DNA of 58,606 nucleotides from Pseudomonadota bacterium (GTDB lineage: Bacteria > Desulfobacterota > SM23-61), in contig JAHJQK010000171.1 in assembly GCA_018819135.1 (NCBI GenBank), forward strand, positions 1 to 58,606, written 5' to 3'. Under the pieces are notes generated by a model that was given only the letters and a program-made list of their open reading frames with translations, was not told the origin of the DNA and made no database searches. The stretch's first letter is position 1. The number at the start of each line of letters is the position of its first letter. A program made the translations under genes and the position numbers. Below, in pieces: positions 1 to 9,274 of this stretch.

Positions 1-321
1 CCTTCGGCCACCTTGCACGCTCGCATTCTCGGGCGGGGCATTTACCCCGCCCTCGACCAAAGGGCTGCGGCGCCCCTTTGGAAACCCAGCCATTGGTTCC
101 CCGCAGCAAGCTGCGGGGTATTAATTAACGACTTAATAAAAGATAGCAAGAGTTTCAAAGGGATGTCAATCTTTTTCTCATCAAGAGAAGCATGGGTGAA
201 GGCGAATATTCCATTGCTTTGGAGAGATCTTTATGTTATATAATATTCTTTTATTTCGATTGGATGGAGTACTCAGCAAATTTCGGGGTGTTTTCAAAAA
301 CCCCACCGCGCGGTTTACCTT
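1..321. other. Non-coding leader with three hairpins
   Basis: No convincing gene is seen here. Three inverted repeats are visible: GGGCGGGG/CCCCGCCC at 31-52 (6-nt loop); CCCCGCAG/CTGCGGGG at 99-118 (loop CAAG), which looks like a dispersed REP-type palindrome; and an imperfect GGGGTGTTTT/AAAACCCC-type hairpin at 285-304 just before the first permease gene. The last could be a terminator of upstream transcription or a leader structure. The AT-rich stretch at about 120-280 could hold a promoter, but I cannot place one. Confidence 0.5.
99..118. repeat. REP-like perfect palindrome
   Basis: Eight-base perfect arms CCCCGCAG and CTGCGGGG enclose CAAG. Short GC-rich palindromes of this kind are commonly dispersed in genomes of this type. 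No second exact copy was noticed in the window, so calling it a repeat family member is inference. Confidence 0.5.
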
Positions 322-1239
322 GTGAAGTCTTATATATTAAAAAGGTTATTTCATTCCATTTTCGTCCTCATCGGCATCTCGGTGGTGGTTTTCATCATTC
401 TCCACCTCACCGGCGACCCGGCAGCCCTGCTGATGCCCATGGACGCCACCTCCGAGCAGGTCGCTCAATTCCGCAAGGAGATGGGGTTCACCGACCCTTT
501 GCTTGTGCAATACTGGAGATTTTTTAAGGGCACACTCCATGGAGATTTTGGACTGTCCTTTCGCCACAGCCAGCCGGCTTTGGACCTGGTACTGGAACGC
601 ATGCCAGCCACCATCCAGTTGACCATAACGGCGATGATCATCGCGATGATCATCGCCGTTCCCGTAGGAATTATATCTGCCATCCGGCGAAACTCCATCC
701 TGGATCATATTGGGATGACCGGCGCCCTCCTCGGGCAGTCCACCCCCGTCTTCTGGCTCGGGATAATGCTGATCCTCGTCTTTTCGGTAACCTTCCAGTG
801 GTTTCCTTCTTCCGGCCGGGGAACTCTTCAACACCTGATCCTTCCCGCGGTCACCCTAGGCATGTTCAGTATGGCCCGGACGGCCCGGATGATGCGCTCC
901 AGCATGCTTGAGGTTCTCGGGCAGGAGTACATGAAAACCGCTCGGGCGAAAGGCCTAAGCCCAAGAAAGGTTATTCTGAAACATGCCCTGAAGAATGCTT
1001 TAATTCCCGTGGTAACGATCGTGGGCATGGAATTGGGGACCCTCCTGGGGGGAGCGGTGATCACGGAGACCATCTTTGCCTGGCCGGGGGTGGGGCGTTT
1101 GGCCGTGCAGGCGATATACAACCGGGATTATCCGGTTGTGCAAGCAGCGGTTTTTCTCCTGGCATCGATTTTCGTTCTGGTCAATTTGATAGTTGATATT
1201 CTTTATACCTACCTGGATCCGCGGGTAAAGTTGGGGTGA
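322..1239 (+). CDS. ABC transporter permease, DppB/OppB family
   Basis: Inner-membrane permease of a peptide/nickel-type ABC importer. The 305-residue length and order of parts fit the family: a first membrane helix right at the N-terminus (about residues 9-28), several further helices, and the ATPase-contacting EAA-type loop (EYMKTARAKGLS, about residue 201) before the last helices. The start is GTG; no good Shine-Dalgarno is visible, but the N-terminus is complete for the family. The next gene begins 11 bases after the stop, so the two permeases form one unit. No DppD/DppF ATPase gene is adjacent in this window, so ATPases must come from elsewhere. Substrate (peptide, nickel, sugar) cannot be told from sequence. 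Confidence 0.93.
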   Translation: MKSYILKRLFHSIFVLIGISVVVFIILHLTGDPAALLMPMDATSEQVAQFRKEMGFTDPLLVQYWRFFKGTLHGDFGLSFRHSQPALDLVLERMPATIQLTITAMIIAMIIAVPVGIISAIRRNSILDHIGMTGALLGQSTPVFWLGIMLILVFSVTFQWFPSSGRGTLQHLILPAVTLGMFSMARTARMMRSSMLEVLGQEYMKTARAKGLSPRKVILKHALKNALIPVVTIVGMELGTLLGGAVITETIFAWPGVGRLAVQAIYNRDYPVVQAAVFLLASIFVLVNLIVDILYTYLDPRVKLG

Positions 1240-1250
1240 AAGAATAGATC

Positions 1251-2168
1251 ATGAATTTTTTAGAGAATGCCGCCAAAACTTTAGACTTCGTGGGAGAGGA
1301 GCGAAGAGTCACCCGAGGGCAGAAAGTTCTGCGCAAGCTGCTGGAAAACAAAGGGGCCGTTTTTGGCCTAATCATGGTTTTGGGGGTTATTTTTTCCGCT
1401 ATTTTTGCTCCCTTGATTTCCCCCCATGACCCCATCCTCCAAGATGTAGAAAAACGGCTTCTTCCTCCCTGGGGCCAAGTAGGGACCGACCCCAATTACC
1501 TTTTGGGAACTGACCACCTGGGGCGGGATATTGTCAGTCGATTGATCTACGGCGCCCGGATCTCTATCGTGGTCAGTGTTTCCGCCGTTGTTTTCTCTGC
1601 TTTTCTGGGGACCATCATCGGTCTTTTCTCCGGTTTCTACGGCGGGAAGATAGACAGCGTATTTATGCGCCTGGCCGATGTCCAATTGGCCTTCCCCTTC
1701 ATCCTTTTGGCCATTGCCATTATTGCCGTTCTGGGGCCCAATCTGCAAAATATCATCATCGTCATGGGAATCACCGGATGGGTGATCTATGCCCGGGTCG
1801 TGCGGGCAGAAGTTCTTTCCTTGAGGGAGAAGGAATACGTAATGGCTGTCCGAGCGCTGGGAGGGTCCAATGGCCGAATTATTTTCAATCATCTCTTGCC
1901 CAACGTGGTTCCTCCTGTTATTGTAATTATCACTTTAGAGATGGCTCGCATGATCATCATGGAAGCGGCTCTCAGCTTTTTAGGGCTGGGAATCCAGCCG
2001 CCCACCCCAACCTGGGGAGGGATGCTGGCCGATGGCCGGGTCTACCTAATCACCTCCTGGTGGCTGGCCACTTTCCCCGGACTGGTAATCATGCTGGTTG
2101 TCCTCGGAATCAACCTCCTGGGCAACTGGCTGCGGGATATGCTGGACCCCAGGCTAACACAATTGTAA
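1251..2168 (+). CDS. ABC transporter permease, DppC/OppC family
   Basis: Second permease of the importer. The family's N-terminal segment (a helix at about residues 38-60 ending in PLISPHDP) and the EAA loop (KEYVMAVRALGG, from about residue 192) are present, as is the conserved tail ending in GNWLRDMLDPR. At 305 residues it is full length. It lies between its partner permease and the binding protein, giving the unusual order B-C-A rather than A-B-C-D-F. After its stop a short AT-rich tandem-like stretch (CCAATTGCCAATTG) precedes the next gene. Confidence 0.93.
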   Translation: MNFLENAAKTLDFVGEERRVTRGQKVLRKLLENKGAVFGLIMVLGVIFSAIFAPLISPHDPILQDVEKRLLPPWGQVGTDPNYLLGTDHLGRDIVSRLIYGARISIVVSVSAVVFSAFLGTIIGLFSGFYGGKIDSVFMRLADVQLAFPFILLAIAIIAVLGPNLQNIIIVMGITGWVIYARVVRAEVLSLREKEYVMAVRALGGSNGRIIFNHLLPNVVPPVIVIITLEMARMIIMEAALSFLGLGIQPPTPTWGGMLADGRVYLITSWWLATFPGLVIMLVVLGINLLGNWLRDMLDPRLTQL

Positions 2169-2246
2169 ATTGCCAATTGCCAATTGAAAATTGTAAAATG
2201 TTGAAGGATGCTTAACGGCAAAAATAAAAGAAAAGGAGGAACGTCA

Positions 2247-3758
2247 ATGAAAAAGGGAATGGTCTTATTTCTGATTCTACCGGTTGTTTTATTGAGTTTT
2301 GGCCTGTCCTATGCGGCCCGGGACAAGGACACTTTGGTATTGGTCCAGGGGGTGGACCCCACGACCATGGACCCGCACAATCACATGGAAACACCGGCTT
2401 GGAATGTTCACATTCAGCTGTTTGACAGTCTCCTGCAGAGAACTCCCGATATTAAGAGAGAGCCCCTTCTGGCTGAGTCGTACCGGATCGTCAACGACAA
2501 GACCTGGGAGTTCAAGATCCGCAAGGGCGTTAAATTTCACAATGGGGAAGACTGCAAAGCAGAGAACTTCAAATTTACTTTCGAGCGCATGGCCGACCCC
2601 AAGCTCAAACTGAGACAGACGGTCTTCCAGGGGGTCATCGAGAAGGTGGAGGTCATGGATGATTACACCTTCCGCATCATCACCAAGGATCCTTATCCGG
2701 TGATGGATGCCATGTTGGCCATTTACGGCCAGCCGCTTCCCATCAAATATTTCAAGGAGAAAGGGCCGGTCCACTTCGGCCTAAATCCGGTTGGGACGGG
2801 GCCTTACAAGTTTGTCCGCTGGGTGAAAGACGACCATATTCTTCTTGAAGCCAACGAGAACTACTTCCGCGGGGCGCCTAAAATCAAGAAGGTCATGTTC
2901 CGCCCCATCCCCGAAGCCACCACCCGCGTAGCCGCCCTGCAGACCCAGGAGGCTGATATCATTACCAATATCCCCCCCCATCTCATGAAATTGATGGATT
3001 GGAAGGGGCGGTCTTTTGTTTCCAAGGTGCCCAGCGTGCGGGTTATCTTCATCGCCTTTGATACGGTCAAGGGAGGGCCCGTAAAGGATAAGAGAGTGCG
3101 CCAGGCCATTGCCATGGGGGTTGACATGAAGACCAATATTAAAAAAGTCCTCGAAGGCAATGGCGTGCTATTGGGTTCTCCTCTTACCCCGAAACATTTT
3201 GGTTACGACCCAGCCGTCAAACCCTATGAATACAATCCGGAAGAAGCCAAGAAGCTTTTAGAGGAAGCCGGATATGCCAAAGGGTTTGACTTTGTCCTGA
3301 ATTCCCCCAACGGACGGTACTTGAACGACAAAGAAATGGCTGAGGCGACCGCCGGAGACCTGCGGAAGATCGGCATCAATGCCACTGTAAAGACCCACGA
3401 GTGGGGGACCTATATGTCCATGATGTATGGTCACAATGCTGCTCCGGCTTATCTTTTGGGTTGGGGAAACACCAGCTTCGACGCCGATTTCACCATTGCT
3501 CCCTTGATGCGGACCGGAAAAATGCTTTCCAATGTCTCTTTTCCCAAGCTCGATACTCTGATCGATCAAGGCATCAGCACCATGGATCCGAAGAAACGGC
3601 AGAAGATCTATTCCGATGCGATGAAAGTCATCAAGGAAGAAATTCCCTGGGCCTGGACCTATCAGCAGGTGGACATTTACGGAGTGAATGAGCGGTTAAA
3701 CTGGAAAGCCCGCACCGATGAACGCTTAGTCATTTTTGACATGTCGTTTAAGAAATAA
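2247..3758 (+). CDS. ABC transporter substrate-binding protein, family 5 (DppA/OppA-like)
   Basis: Periplasmic solute-binding protein of the SBP_bac_5 family, 503 residues. A start 39 bases further upstream is open, but the chosen ATG sits six bases after AAGGAGGA and gives a clean Sec signal peptide (MKKG followed by a hydrophobic stretch ending at SYA-A, about residue 22). Family landmarks are seen: the early TTMDPHNH region, the AESY...WEFKIRKGVKFHNGE segment, and the later GTGPYKFVRW. It follows two cognate permeases and would deliver ligand to them. A strong hairpin follows the gene, so the transport unit probably ends here. Confidence 0.93.
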   Translation: MKKGMVLFLILPVVLLSFGLSYAARDKDTLVLVQGVDPTTMDPHNHMETPAWNVHIQLFDSLLQRTPDIKREPLLAESYRIVNDKTWEFKIRKGVKFHNGEDCKAENFKFTFERMADPKLKLRQTVFQGVIEKVEVMDDYTFRIITKDPYPVMDAMLAIYGQPLPIKYFKEKGPVHFGLNPVGTGPYKFVRWVKDDHILLEANENYFRGAPKIKKVMFRPIPEATTRVAALQTQEADIITNIPPHLMKLMDWKGRSFVSKVPSVRVIFIAFDTVKGGPVKDKRVRQAIAMGVDMKTNIKKVLEGNGVLLGSPLTPKHFGYDPAVKPYEYNPEEAKKLLEEAGYAKGFDFVLNSPNGRYLNDKEMAEATAGDLRKIGINATVKTHEWGTYMSMMYGHNAAPAYLLGWGNTSFDADFTIAPLMRTGKMLSNVSFPKLDTLIDQGISTMDPKKRQKIYSDAMKVIKEEIPWAWTYQQVDIYGVNERLNWKARTDERLVIFDMSFKK

Positions 3759-3786
3759 GGTAGAGATTTAACCCACAGAACCATGG

Positions 3787-3823
3787 GGGGCTGGATAGTT
3801 GGCGATAGGCCACATCCAGCCCC
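3787..3823 (+). terminator. Terminator-like hairpin after the binding-protein gene
   Basis: A ten-base perfect stem (GGGGCTGGAT / ATCCAGCCCC) with a 17-base loop lies 29 bases after the stop codon and is followed by TCTTATTCCTT. The T-run is broken, so termination efficiency is uncertain. Confidence 0.6.
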
Positions 3824-3853
3824 TCTTATTCCTTCAACCTCCACCTTTCATCC

Positions 3854-4588
3854 ATGGGTGCAAAAATTTCTTTTCAGTTTTATGCTTTTCTTCGGGCTTT
3901 ATTCTTAATTTTTTCCGCAATGGTTTACACAGCCATTCTGGCTCCAGCGGCTATGGTCAGTTGCTTTTTAGATTCATCCGGGCGATGGCCCTCCATTTTT
4001 CAGCGAACGTGGGTCAACTGGCTGCTGCGCACCAACAGAATCCGCCTGCGCCCGCAGGGCCTGGAATACCTAAAAAAGGAGCAGGCCTATATCCTGATAG
4101 CCAACCATGCCAGTATTCTGGACATCCCCGGAATCATTTCCACTTCTCCATTTCCAGTACGGTTCATCGCCAAAAAATCTCTCCTCTGGTTTCCGCTTTT
4201 TGGATGGTTCCTGTCCTCCTCCGGACACATCCTGATTGACAGGAACAATGCCAAGTCAGCCCTGAAGGGTTTGAAGAAAGCAGTCGCTCTGCTGAAGAAC
4301 GGGATTTCCATCGTCGTCTTTCCTGAAGGGACTCGTACGCCCGACGGCCTGGTTAAAAACTTCAAAGGGGGGGCTTTTCTCCTGGCCCTGCAGGCCAAGG
4401 CTCCGATTGTTCCGGTCTCCATTTCCGGAACTTATCATATGCTTCCCCGAACCGGCTGGTGTTTCTGGCCCGGCGTAATGGAGTTGAATCTTGGCAAGCC
4501 CATCCCAACCCTCAACCTTTCGCTGCGCGAAGCCCGCCCCTTAATGGAAAAGGTGCGGGATACGATCATAAAAAGCCTTAAAAAGTAA
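3854..4588 (+). CDS. plsC: 1-acyl-sn-glycerol-3-phosphate acyltransferase (PlsC family)
   Basis: Transfers an acyl chain to lysophosphatidic acid in phospholipid synthesis at the inner membrane. The HX4D catalytic motif is seen as NHASILD (about residues 84-90) and the substrate-binding motif as FPEGTR (about 156-161). An N-terminal hydrophobic helix (about residues 8-35) anchors it. The 244-residue length is normal. It is alone between a terminator-like hairpin and ftsK. The family includes related acyltransferases with other acceptors, so the exact acceptor is inferred. Confidence 0.9.
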   Translation: MGAKISFQFYAFLRALFLIFSAMVYTAILAPAAMVSCFLDSSGRWPSIFQRTWVNWLLRTNRIRLRPQGLEYLKKEQAYILIANHASILDIPGIISTSPFPVRFIAKKSLLWFPLFGWFLSSSGHILIDRNNAKSALKGLKKAVALLKNGISIVVFPEGTRTPDGLVKNFKGGAFLLALQAKAPIVPVSISGTYHMLPRTGWCFWPGVMELNLGKPIPTLNLSLREARPLMEKVRDTIIKSLKK

Positions 4589-4591
4589 AGG

Positions 4592-4678
4592 CGATGGACG
4601 AAGGACGATGGACGTCGGAAGCAGGGCGTAAGGAAAAATTAAAACCCGCAACTCGTAACCCGCAACTCGCAACTGGTT
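4592..4678. repeat. Degenerate short tandem repeats
   Basis: Two low-complexity runs lie between plsC and ftsK: GATGGACGAAGGACGATGGACG at the left and repeated (A)CCCGCAACTCG(T/C)AA units at about 4643-4673. Their function is unknown. They resemble the short dispersed word repeats that sit between genes in many deltaproteobacterial-type genomes (inference). Confidence 0.5.
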
Positions 4679-4741
4679 TTTAGGAAGAGGAAGTTGGTTT
4701 TCCTTTGACATTCGCCTATTTCTCTATTATTATTATTAAAA

Positions 4742-6970
4742 ATGGGCAGAATATCCCGCTCCGAAGGGTCCAGTTTAAAAAAGGAAATCCTGGGGATTCT
4801 CCTGGTGGCCTTTGCCGTCCTCCTGGCCATTAGCTTATTTTCCTTCAACCCTGACGACCCTTCTTTCAACCATCAGCCCTCGGAGCCACAGAAGGCCACT
4901 AACCTTGCCGGCTTCGTCGGGGCTCACCTTGCCGATATCTTCCTCCAGACTTTCGGTTTAACCGCATTTCTGTGGCCGCTTTTCTTTATTCTTTTTTCCC
5001 TGAAACTCTTTCTTTTCTCGGAAATGTCCTTCCCGCCCGCCAAGACAGTTTCTTTGGCTGGACTTTTTATTACGGGCAGCGGGTTGCTTTCTCTCGGCTT
5101 AGGAAGGATGAATATTTGGGGAGCGAAGATCGACAGCGGGGGGGCATTGGGCTATTTCTGCGCCCGGATCACCGAGAAGTATCTGAATATCAGCGGGGCC
5201 TTAATCCTTTTTGCGGTGGTACTGGTTATATCCGTTATGGTTTTGACCAAACTCTCCTGGGCAGAAATGATCAAGGCCATAAGCCACTTCTTTTTGATGC
5301 TCCTCAACCAGTGGCGGAAGCTATGGAAACGCGCTTTGAGTACCAAAAGAAAACAAGCGAAAGAAACCAGGAAAGAAAAAGAAAGCGCTCCTCCTTTAAT
5401 CATTAAGAAAGAAGGGGCCGGGGAAAAAGAAGGAGTTGGAGCGGAATCCGTCCCGGTCGTGCGGGAAAAACAGGAACATTTCACCTTCTTAGATTCCCGG
5501 GGTTCTTATGTGCTCCCACCCCTCTCCTTGCTGGAGAGTCTTGAGCAGAAGGAAATTAAGGTTGATAAAGAGAGCCTGTTGGCCAACGCCAAGATCCTGG
5601 AGAAGCGCCTGCAAGATTTTGGCGTGGAAGGAAAAGTGGTAGAAGTTCGTCCGGGGCCGGTGATCACCATGTATGAATATGAACCGGCTCCGGGGGTGAA
5701 AATCAATAAGATCGTCGGCCTCAGTGATGATTTAGCTCTGGCCCTCCGGGCCATCAGCGTGCGTATTGTCGCTCCCATTCCGGGGAAGGCCGCCGTGGGC
5801 ATTGAAATCCCCAATTCCATCCGCGAACCCGTTTACCTGAAGGACATCCTCTCCTGCGAGGAATTCTCCCAGGCTGAATCGAAACTCAGCCTGGCTCTGG
5901 GCAAGGACATTTTCGGCAATCCTTTCGTGACCAATCTGGCGAAGATGCCCCATCTCTTAGTCGCCGGTGCCACGGGAGCGGGCAAAAGCGTCTCCCTGAA
6001 CTCCATGGTTTGCAGCCTTCTTTACAAGGCGGACCCGGAAGAAGTGAAACTCCTGATGATCGACCCCAAACGTCTGGAACTCTCGGTCTATGACGGCATC
6101 CCCCACCTTCTCCATTCCGTGGTGTATGACCCGAAGGCCGCAGCCCTGGTTTTGCGGTGGGCCACGGAGGAGATGGAGATCCGTTACCGGTTAATGGCTG
6201 AGAAGGGTGTAAGGAACATCGAACGCTATAACCAGAAAGTGGATAAGGAATTGAAGGATGCGCGGCGCAAAGGGGGGACTTTGCTCAAAGAGACCGAAGG
6301 CCTGGAGGACCGCACCGGCGACAATTTATCGCCCCTGCCGTACATCGTCATCGTCATCGATGAACTGGCGGACTTAATGATGGTTTCGGCGCGGGATGTG
6401 GAGGCTTCCCTGACCCGCCTGGCCCAGATGGCCCGGGCCGCGGGCATCCATTTGCTCCTGGCCACCCAGCGGCCATCTGTGGATGTGCTCACCGGCGTGA
6501 TCAAAGCCAACTTCCCCACAAGAATCTCCTTCCAGGTTTCCTCCAAGACCGATTCGCGCACCATCCTGGATGCCAATGGCGCCGAGCATCTCCTGGGTTC
6601 TGGCGACATGCTCTTCCTGCCTCCCGGGACCTCCCGCCTGTTTCGGGTTCACGGCGCCTATGTCTCTGAGTTCGAGATCCTGAGGGTTGTCGAATTCTGG
6701 AAAAACCAAGGGAAGCCGGTTTACGATCACACCATCCTGAAAGCGAAGGAGGAGACCCCGGAGGCCGATGCTGACGGCTACGATGAAATGTATGACCAGG
6801 CCGTGGCCGTTGTGGCCGAGTTAAGGCAGGCCTCGATCTCGATGCTCCAAAGGCGTTTGCGGGTGGGTTATAACCGGGCAGCGCGGATGATCGAGAGGAT
6901 GGAAAAGGAAGGAGTCGTGGGTCCGGCAGACGGCAGCAAACCGCGGGAAGTGTATATAAAGAAATTGTAG
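4742..6970 (+). CDS. ftsK: DNA translocase FtsK/SpoIIIE
   Basis: Septum-located ATPase that pumps chromosome DNA during division and helps resolve dimers. The N-terminal third has several membrane helices (first at about residues 15-36). A charged linker (about 195-240) follows, then the RecA-like motor with Walker A GATGAGKSV (about residue 409) and Walker B VIVIDELADLM (about 536-546). The C-terminal gamma winged helix (from about 680, containing SMLQRRLRVGYNRAARMIE) reads KOPS sites. At 742 residues it is a short-linker form. The ATG has no clear Shine-Dalgarno in its AT-rich leader, so the start is the least certain part. Confidence 0.95.
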   Translation: MGRISRSEGSSLKKEILGILLVAFAVLLAISLFSFNPDDPSFNHQPSEPQKATNLAGFVGAHLADIFLQTFGLTAFLWPLFFILFSLKLFLFSEMSFPPAKTVSLAGLFITGSGLLSLGLGRMNIWGAKIDSGGALGYFCARITEKYLNISGALILFAVVLVISVMVLTKLSWAEMIKAISHFFLMLLNQWRKLWKRALSTKRKQAKETRKEKESAPPLIIKKEGAGEKEGVGAESVPVVREKQEHFTFLDSRGSYVLPPLSLLESLEQKEIKVDKESLLANAKILEKRLQDFGVEGKVVEVRPGPVITMYEYEPAPGVKINKIVGLSDDLALALRAISVRIVAPIPGKAAVGIEIPNSIREPVYLKDILSCEEFSQAESKLSLALGKDIFGNPFVTNLAKMPHLLVAGATGAGKSVSLNSMVCSLLYKADPEEVKLLMIDPKRLELSVYDGIPHLLHSVVYDPKAAALVLRWATEEMEIRYRLMAEKGVRNIERYNQKVDKELKDARRKGGTLLKETEGLEDRTGDNLSPLPYIVIVIDELADLMMVSARDVEASLTRLAQMARAAGIHLLLATQRPSVDVLTGVIKANFPTRISFQVSSKTDSRTILDANGAEHLLGSGDMLFLPPGTSRLFRVHGAYVSEFEILRVVEFWKNQGKPVYDHTILKAKEETPEADADGYDEMYDQAVAVVAELRQASISMLQRRLRVGYNRAARMIERMEKEGVVGPADGSKPREVYIKKL

Positions 6971-6998
6971 TCGTTAACCGCAGACCATAGTAAGACCC

Positions 6999-7026
6999 GC
7001 TAAGCGCTTAGCGCTATGCGCATAGC
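6999..7026. repeat. Two abutting 14-bp perfect palindromes
   Basis: GCTAAGCGCTTAGC (6999-7012) is followed with no gap by GCTATGCGCATAGC (7013-7026) and then GTTTTTC. The pair lies in the ftsK-lolA gap. It may act as a terminator for ftsK or be a dispersed palindromic element. A longer imperfect inverted pair (TTAACC near 6974 and GGTTAA near 7062) encloses it. Confidence 0.6.
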
Positions 7027-7097
7027 GTTTTTCATTTTTCAGTTAACTCAGCGTTCTCTGTGGTTAAAAGAAATGGATTTTTAAATCGGAGAAAGTG

Positions 7098-7790
7098 ATG
7101 CCCTTTAAATTTTTGCTTTACCTTTTCCTCCTTCCACTGGTCGGGCTCTGGCCTTCACCCGGCAACGGGCAAACCATTCCCCTGGAGGAAGTTGTGGCCA
7201 AAGTTCAAGAACAATACGAGATTCACGCCGACTATAAAGCCAATTTCGCCCAGGAATCTCTGATTAAAAGTTTGGGAAAAAAGCAACACGCAGAGGGAGT
7301 GGTCTATTTTAAAAAGCCCGGTAAAATGCGCTGGATCTACCGCATGCCCACCAAGCAGGAAATCATCTCCGACGGCAAAACCCTCTGGACGTATCGACCA
7401 GAAAACAAGCAGGTCGTTGTATCCCCGATGACCCAGGCGTTCCAGTCCAAAGCCCCCTCAACCTTCCTGGCTGGAATCGGCAACCTCAAAAAAGATTTTC
7501 AAGCTCGTTTTCTCCAAGAGCCAACCCCGGCCACCAATTACTACTTGGAGCTGACCCCCATAGAAGCCCAGGGGAGCCTGGAAAAACTCTTTTTGGTTGT
7601 CGAGCGGGATTCTTTTAAGATTCTGCAGGCCAAAGTACAGGATGTCATGGGCAATACAACCCAGATCAATTTTTCCAAGATTAAATTTAACAACAATCTG
7701 TCGGACTCCCTTTTCAATTTTGCGCCTCCTAAAGATGTAGAGGTATTCACCTTGCCAGGGGCGGCACCTGCCGGCGTAATTGGAAAATAA
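7098..7790 (+). CDS. lolA: Outer-membrane lipoprotein carrier protein LolA
   Basis: Periplasmic chaperone that carries lipoproteins from LolCDE to the outer membrane. The 230-residue protein begins with a Sec signal peptide (hydrophobic residues about 4-24, cleavage near NGQ). It shows family features: ANFAQES, the conserved MRW in GKMRWIY, and DGKTLWTYRPENKQV. An in-frame GTG three bases earlier is possible, but GGAG at 7088-7091 is better spaced for this ATG. The 3' end overlaps the most upstream start of the rimO frame, indicating co-transcription. Its presence supports a diderm host. Confidence 0.92.
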   Translation: MPFKFLLYLFLLPLVGLWPSPGNGQTIPLEEVVAKVQEQYEIHADYKANFAQESLIKSLGKKQHAEGVVYFKKPGKMRWIYRMPTKQEIISDGKTLWTYRPENKQVVVSPMTQAFQSKAPSTFLAGIGNLKKDFQARFLQEPTPATNYYLELTPIEAQGSLEKLFLVVERDSFKILQAKVQDVMGNTTQINFSKIKFNNNLSDSLFNFAPPKDVEVFTLPGAAPAGVIGK

Positions 7791-9147
7791 TCCTGCCGTG
7801 AACCAATCCCCAAAAACTGTGCGCATGATCAGCTTAGGATGCCCCAAGAATCTGGTGGACAGTGAAGTTATGCTCGGCCTTCTCCAGGAAAAAGGCTGGA
7901 TTCCTTCTACCAAGGACGAAGCTGATGTAGTCATCATCAACACCTGCAGTTTCATCCGCGAGGCCAAAGAAGAATCCATCGCCACGATCCTGGACATGGC
8001 CGCAGCCAAAGAAAAGGGGAAATGCCACCGGCTGGTGGTTACGGGTTGTCTTCCCCAGCGCTACGGATCTGAGTTGCTTCAGGAACTCCCTGAGGTCGAT
8101 CTATTCCTGGGTACGGATGAATGGGATCGGATTGCTGACCTTTTGCAAAAATCCGCCCAGGGCGAACTTCGCCGAAAGCAGTTCATTGCTCGCCCCACCA
8201 ACCTGTATGATCACCGGACCCCTCGCCTGTTTACCTCCAGCCCTGGCAGTGTTTACATAAAGATAGCCGAAGGGTGCTCCAACCACTGTTCCTACTGCGT
8301 CATTCCTCGGATCCGGGGAAAGCTGCGTAGCCGGAAGATTTCTTCCGTCCTTCAGGAAGCCCAGCAATCGGTTTCCCGGGGGGTGAAGGAAGTCAATCTC
8401 ATTGCCCAGGATGTCACCGCGTATGGTCGGGACCTCGGCGATGGAACTGACTTGACCCGCCTGTTACAGGGTCTGGTGAAGGTCAAAGAGTTAAAATGGA
8501 TTCGCCTCCTCTACGCTCATCCCGGGCACGTTACTCCGGAGTTGATCCGCCTTATTCGGGAAGAAGAGAAGATTTGCAAATATCTGGATCTTCCCCTGCA
8601 ACATATCGACGATCACCTTTTGAGAGCCATGAACAGGCTTGTTTCCAGCAGCCAGGTGCGTGAATTGATCGCCCGACTCCGGGCAAAAATTCCCGGAATC
8701 ACCCTGCGTACCTCTTTGATGGTAGGCTTCCCAGGGGAAACAGAAAAGAGATTCCGCAGGCTCTTTGACTTGGTTAAAGAGGCTCATTTCGAACACTTGG
8801 GAGTCTTTCGCTATTCGAAGGAAGAGGGCACGGCGGCTGCAACCTTAAAAGGTCATGTCTCCGCAAGGGTCAAGGAGCAGCGGTACCATCAAATCATGCG
8901 CCTGCAAAGACAGATTTCTCTTCGCCGGCAGAAGGAAAAGGTGGGAACCCGCATCCCGGTTCTAATTGAGCGCCCGGGAAAATCCTCCGGGCTTTTATGG
9001 GAGGGGAGAACTCAGGGGCAAGCCCCGGAAGTTGATGGGGTTACCTTCTTGCGCCGGGGTAGGGCCCGGCCTGGAGAGATCGTCGAAGCCGTGATTACCG
9101 AAGCAACTGCCTATGATTTCTATGGAGATATTATCGGCCCCGTATGA
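7780..9147 (+). CDS. rimO: Ribosomal protein S12 methylthiotransferase RimO
   Basis: Radical-SAM enzyme that methylthiolates Asp of ribosomal protein S12. The N-terminal MTTase domain has the SLGCPKNLVDSE signature with cluster cysteines at about residues 20, 53 and 88. The radical-SAM CX3CX2C is CSNHCSYC (about 166-173). A C-terminal TRAM-like domain ends the protein, 455 residues in all, normal for the family. The most upstream start is TTG, overlapping lolA by 11 bases; a GTG at 7798 is equally plausible. The LGCPKNLVDSE signature separates RimO from MiaB. Confidence 0.95.
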   Translation: MENNPAVNQSPKTVRMISLGCPKNLVDSEVMLGLLQEKGWIPSTKDEADVVIINTCSFIREAKEESIATILDMAAAKEKGKCHRLVVTGCLPQRYGSELLQELPEVDLFLGTDEWDRIADLLQKSAQGELRRKQFIARPTNLYDHRTPRLFTSSPGSVYIKIAEGCSNHCSYCVIPRIRGKLRSRKISSVLQEAQQSVSRGVKEVNLIAQDVTAYGRDLGDGTDLTRLLQGLVKVKELKWIRLLYAHPGHVTPELIRLIREEEKICKYLDLPLQHIDDHLLRAMNRLVSSSQVRELIARLRAKIPGITLRTSLMVGFPGETEKRFRRLFDLVKEAHFEHLGVFRYSKEEGTAAATLKGHVSARVKEQRYHQIMRLQRQISLRRQKEKVGTRIPVLIERPGKSSGLLWEGRTQGQAPEVDGVTFLRRGRARPGEIVEAVITEATAYDFYGDIIGPV

Positions 9148-9186
9148 GCCCCAGAATTTTCTGAATATCATCAGCGGGGCGTTTTC
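9148..9186 (+). terminator. Weak terminator after rimO
   Basis: GCCCC (9148-9152) can pair with GGGGC (9176-9180), with a second small stem CAGAA/TTCTG inside, and GTTTTC follows. It begins at the rimO stop. The short T-tract makes it a modest candidate. Confidence 0.45.
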
Positions 9187-9274
9187 ATTATTCTTATCCT
9201 ATTCCCCAATTTTAATGATAAAATAGCTACAAATCCAATCCTCAGGGGGGGAGCTACATAAAAAGGGTGTAAAA

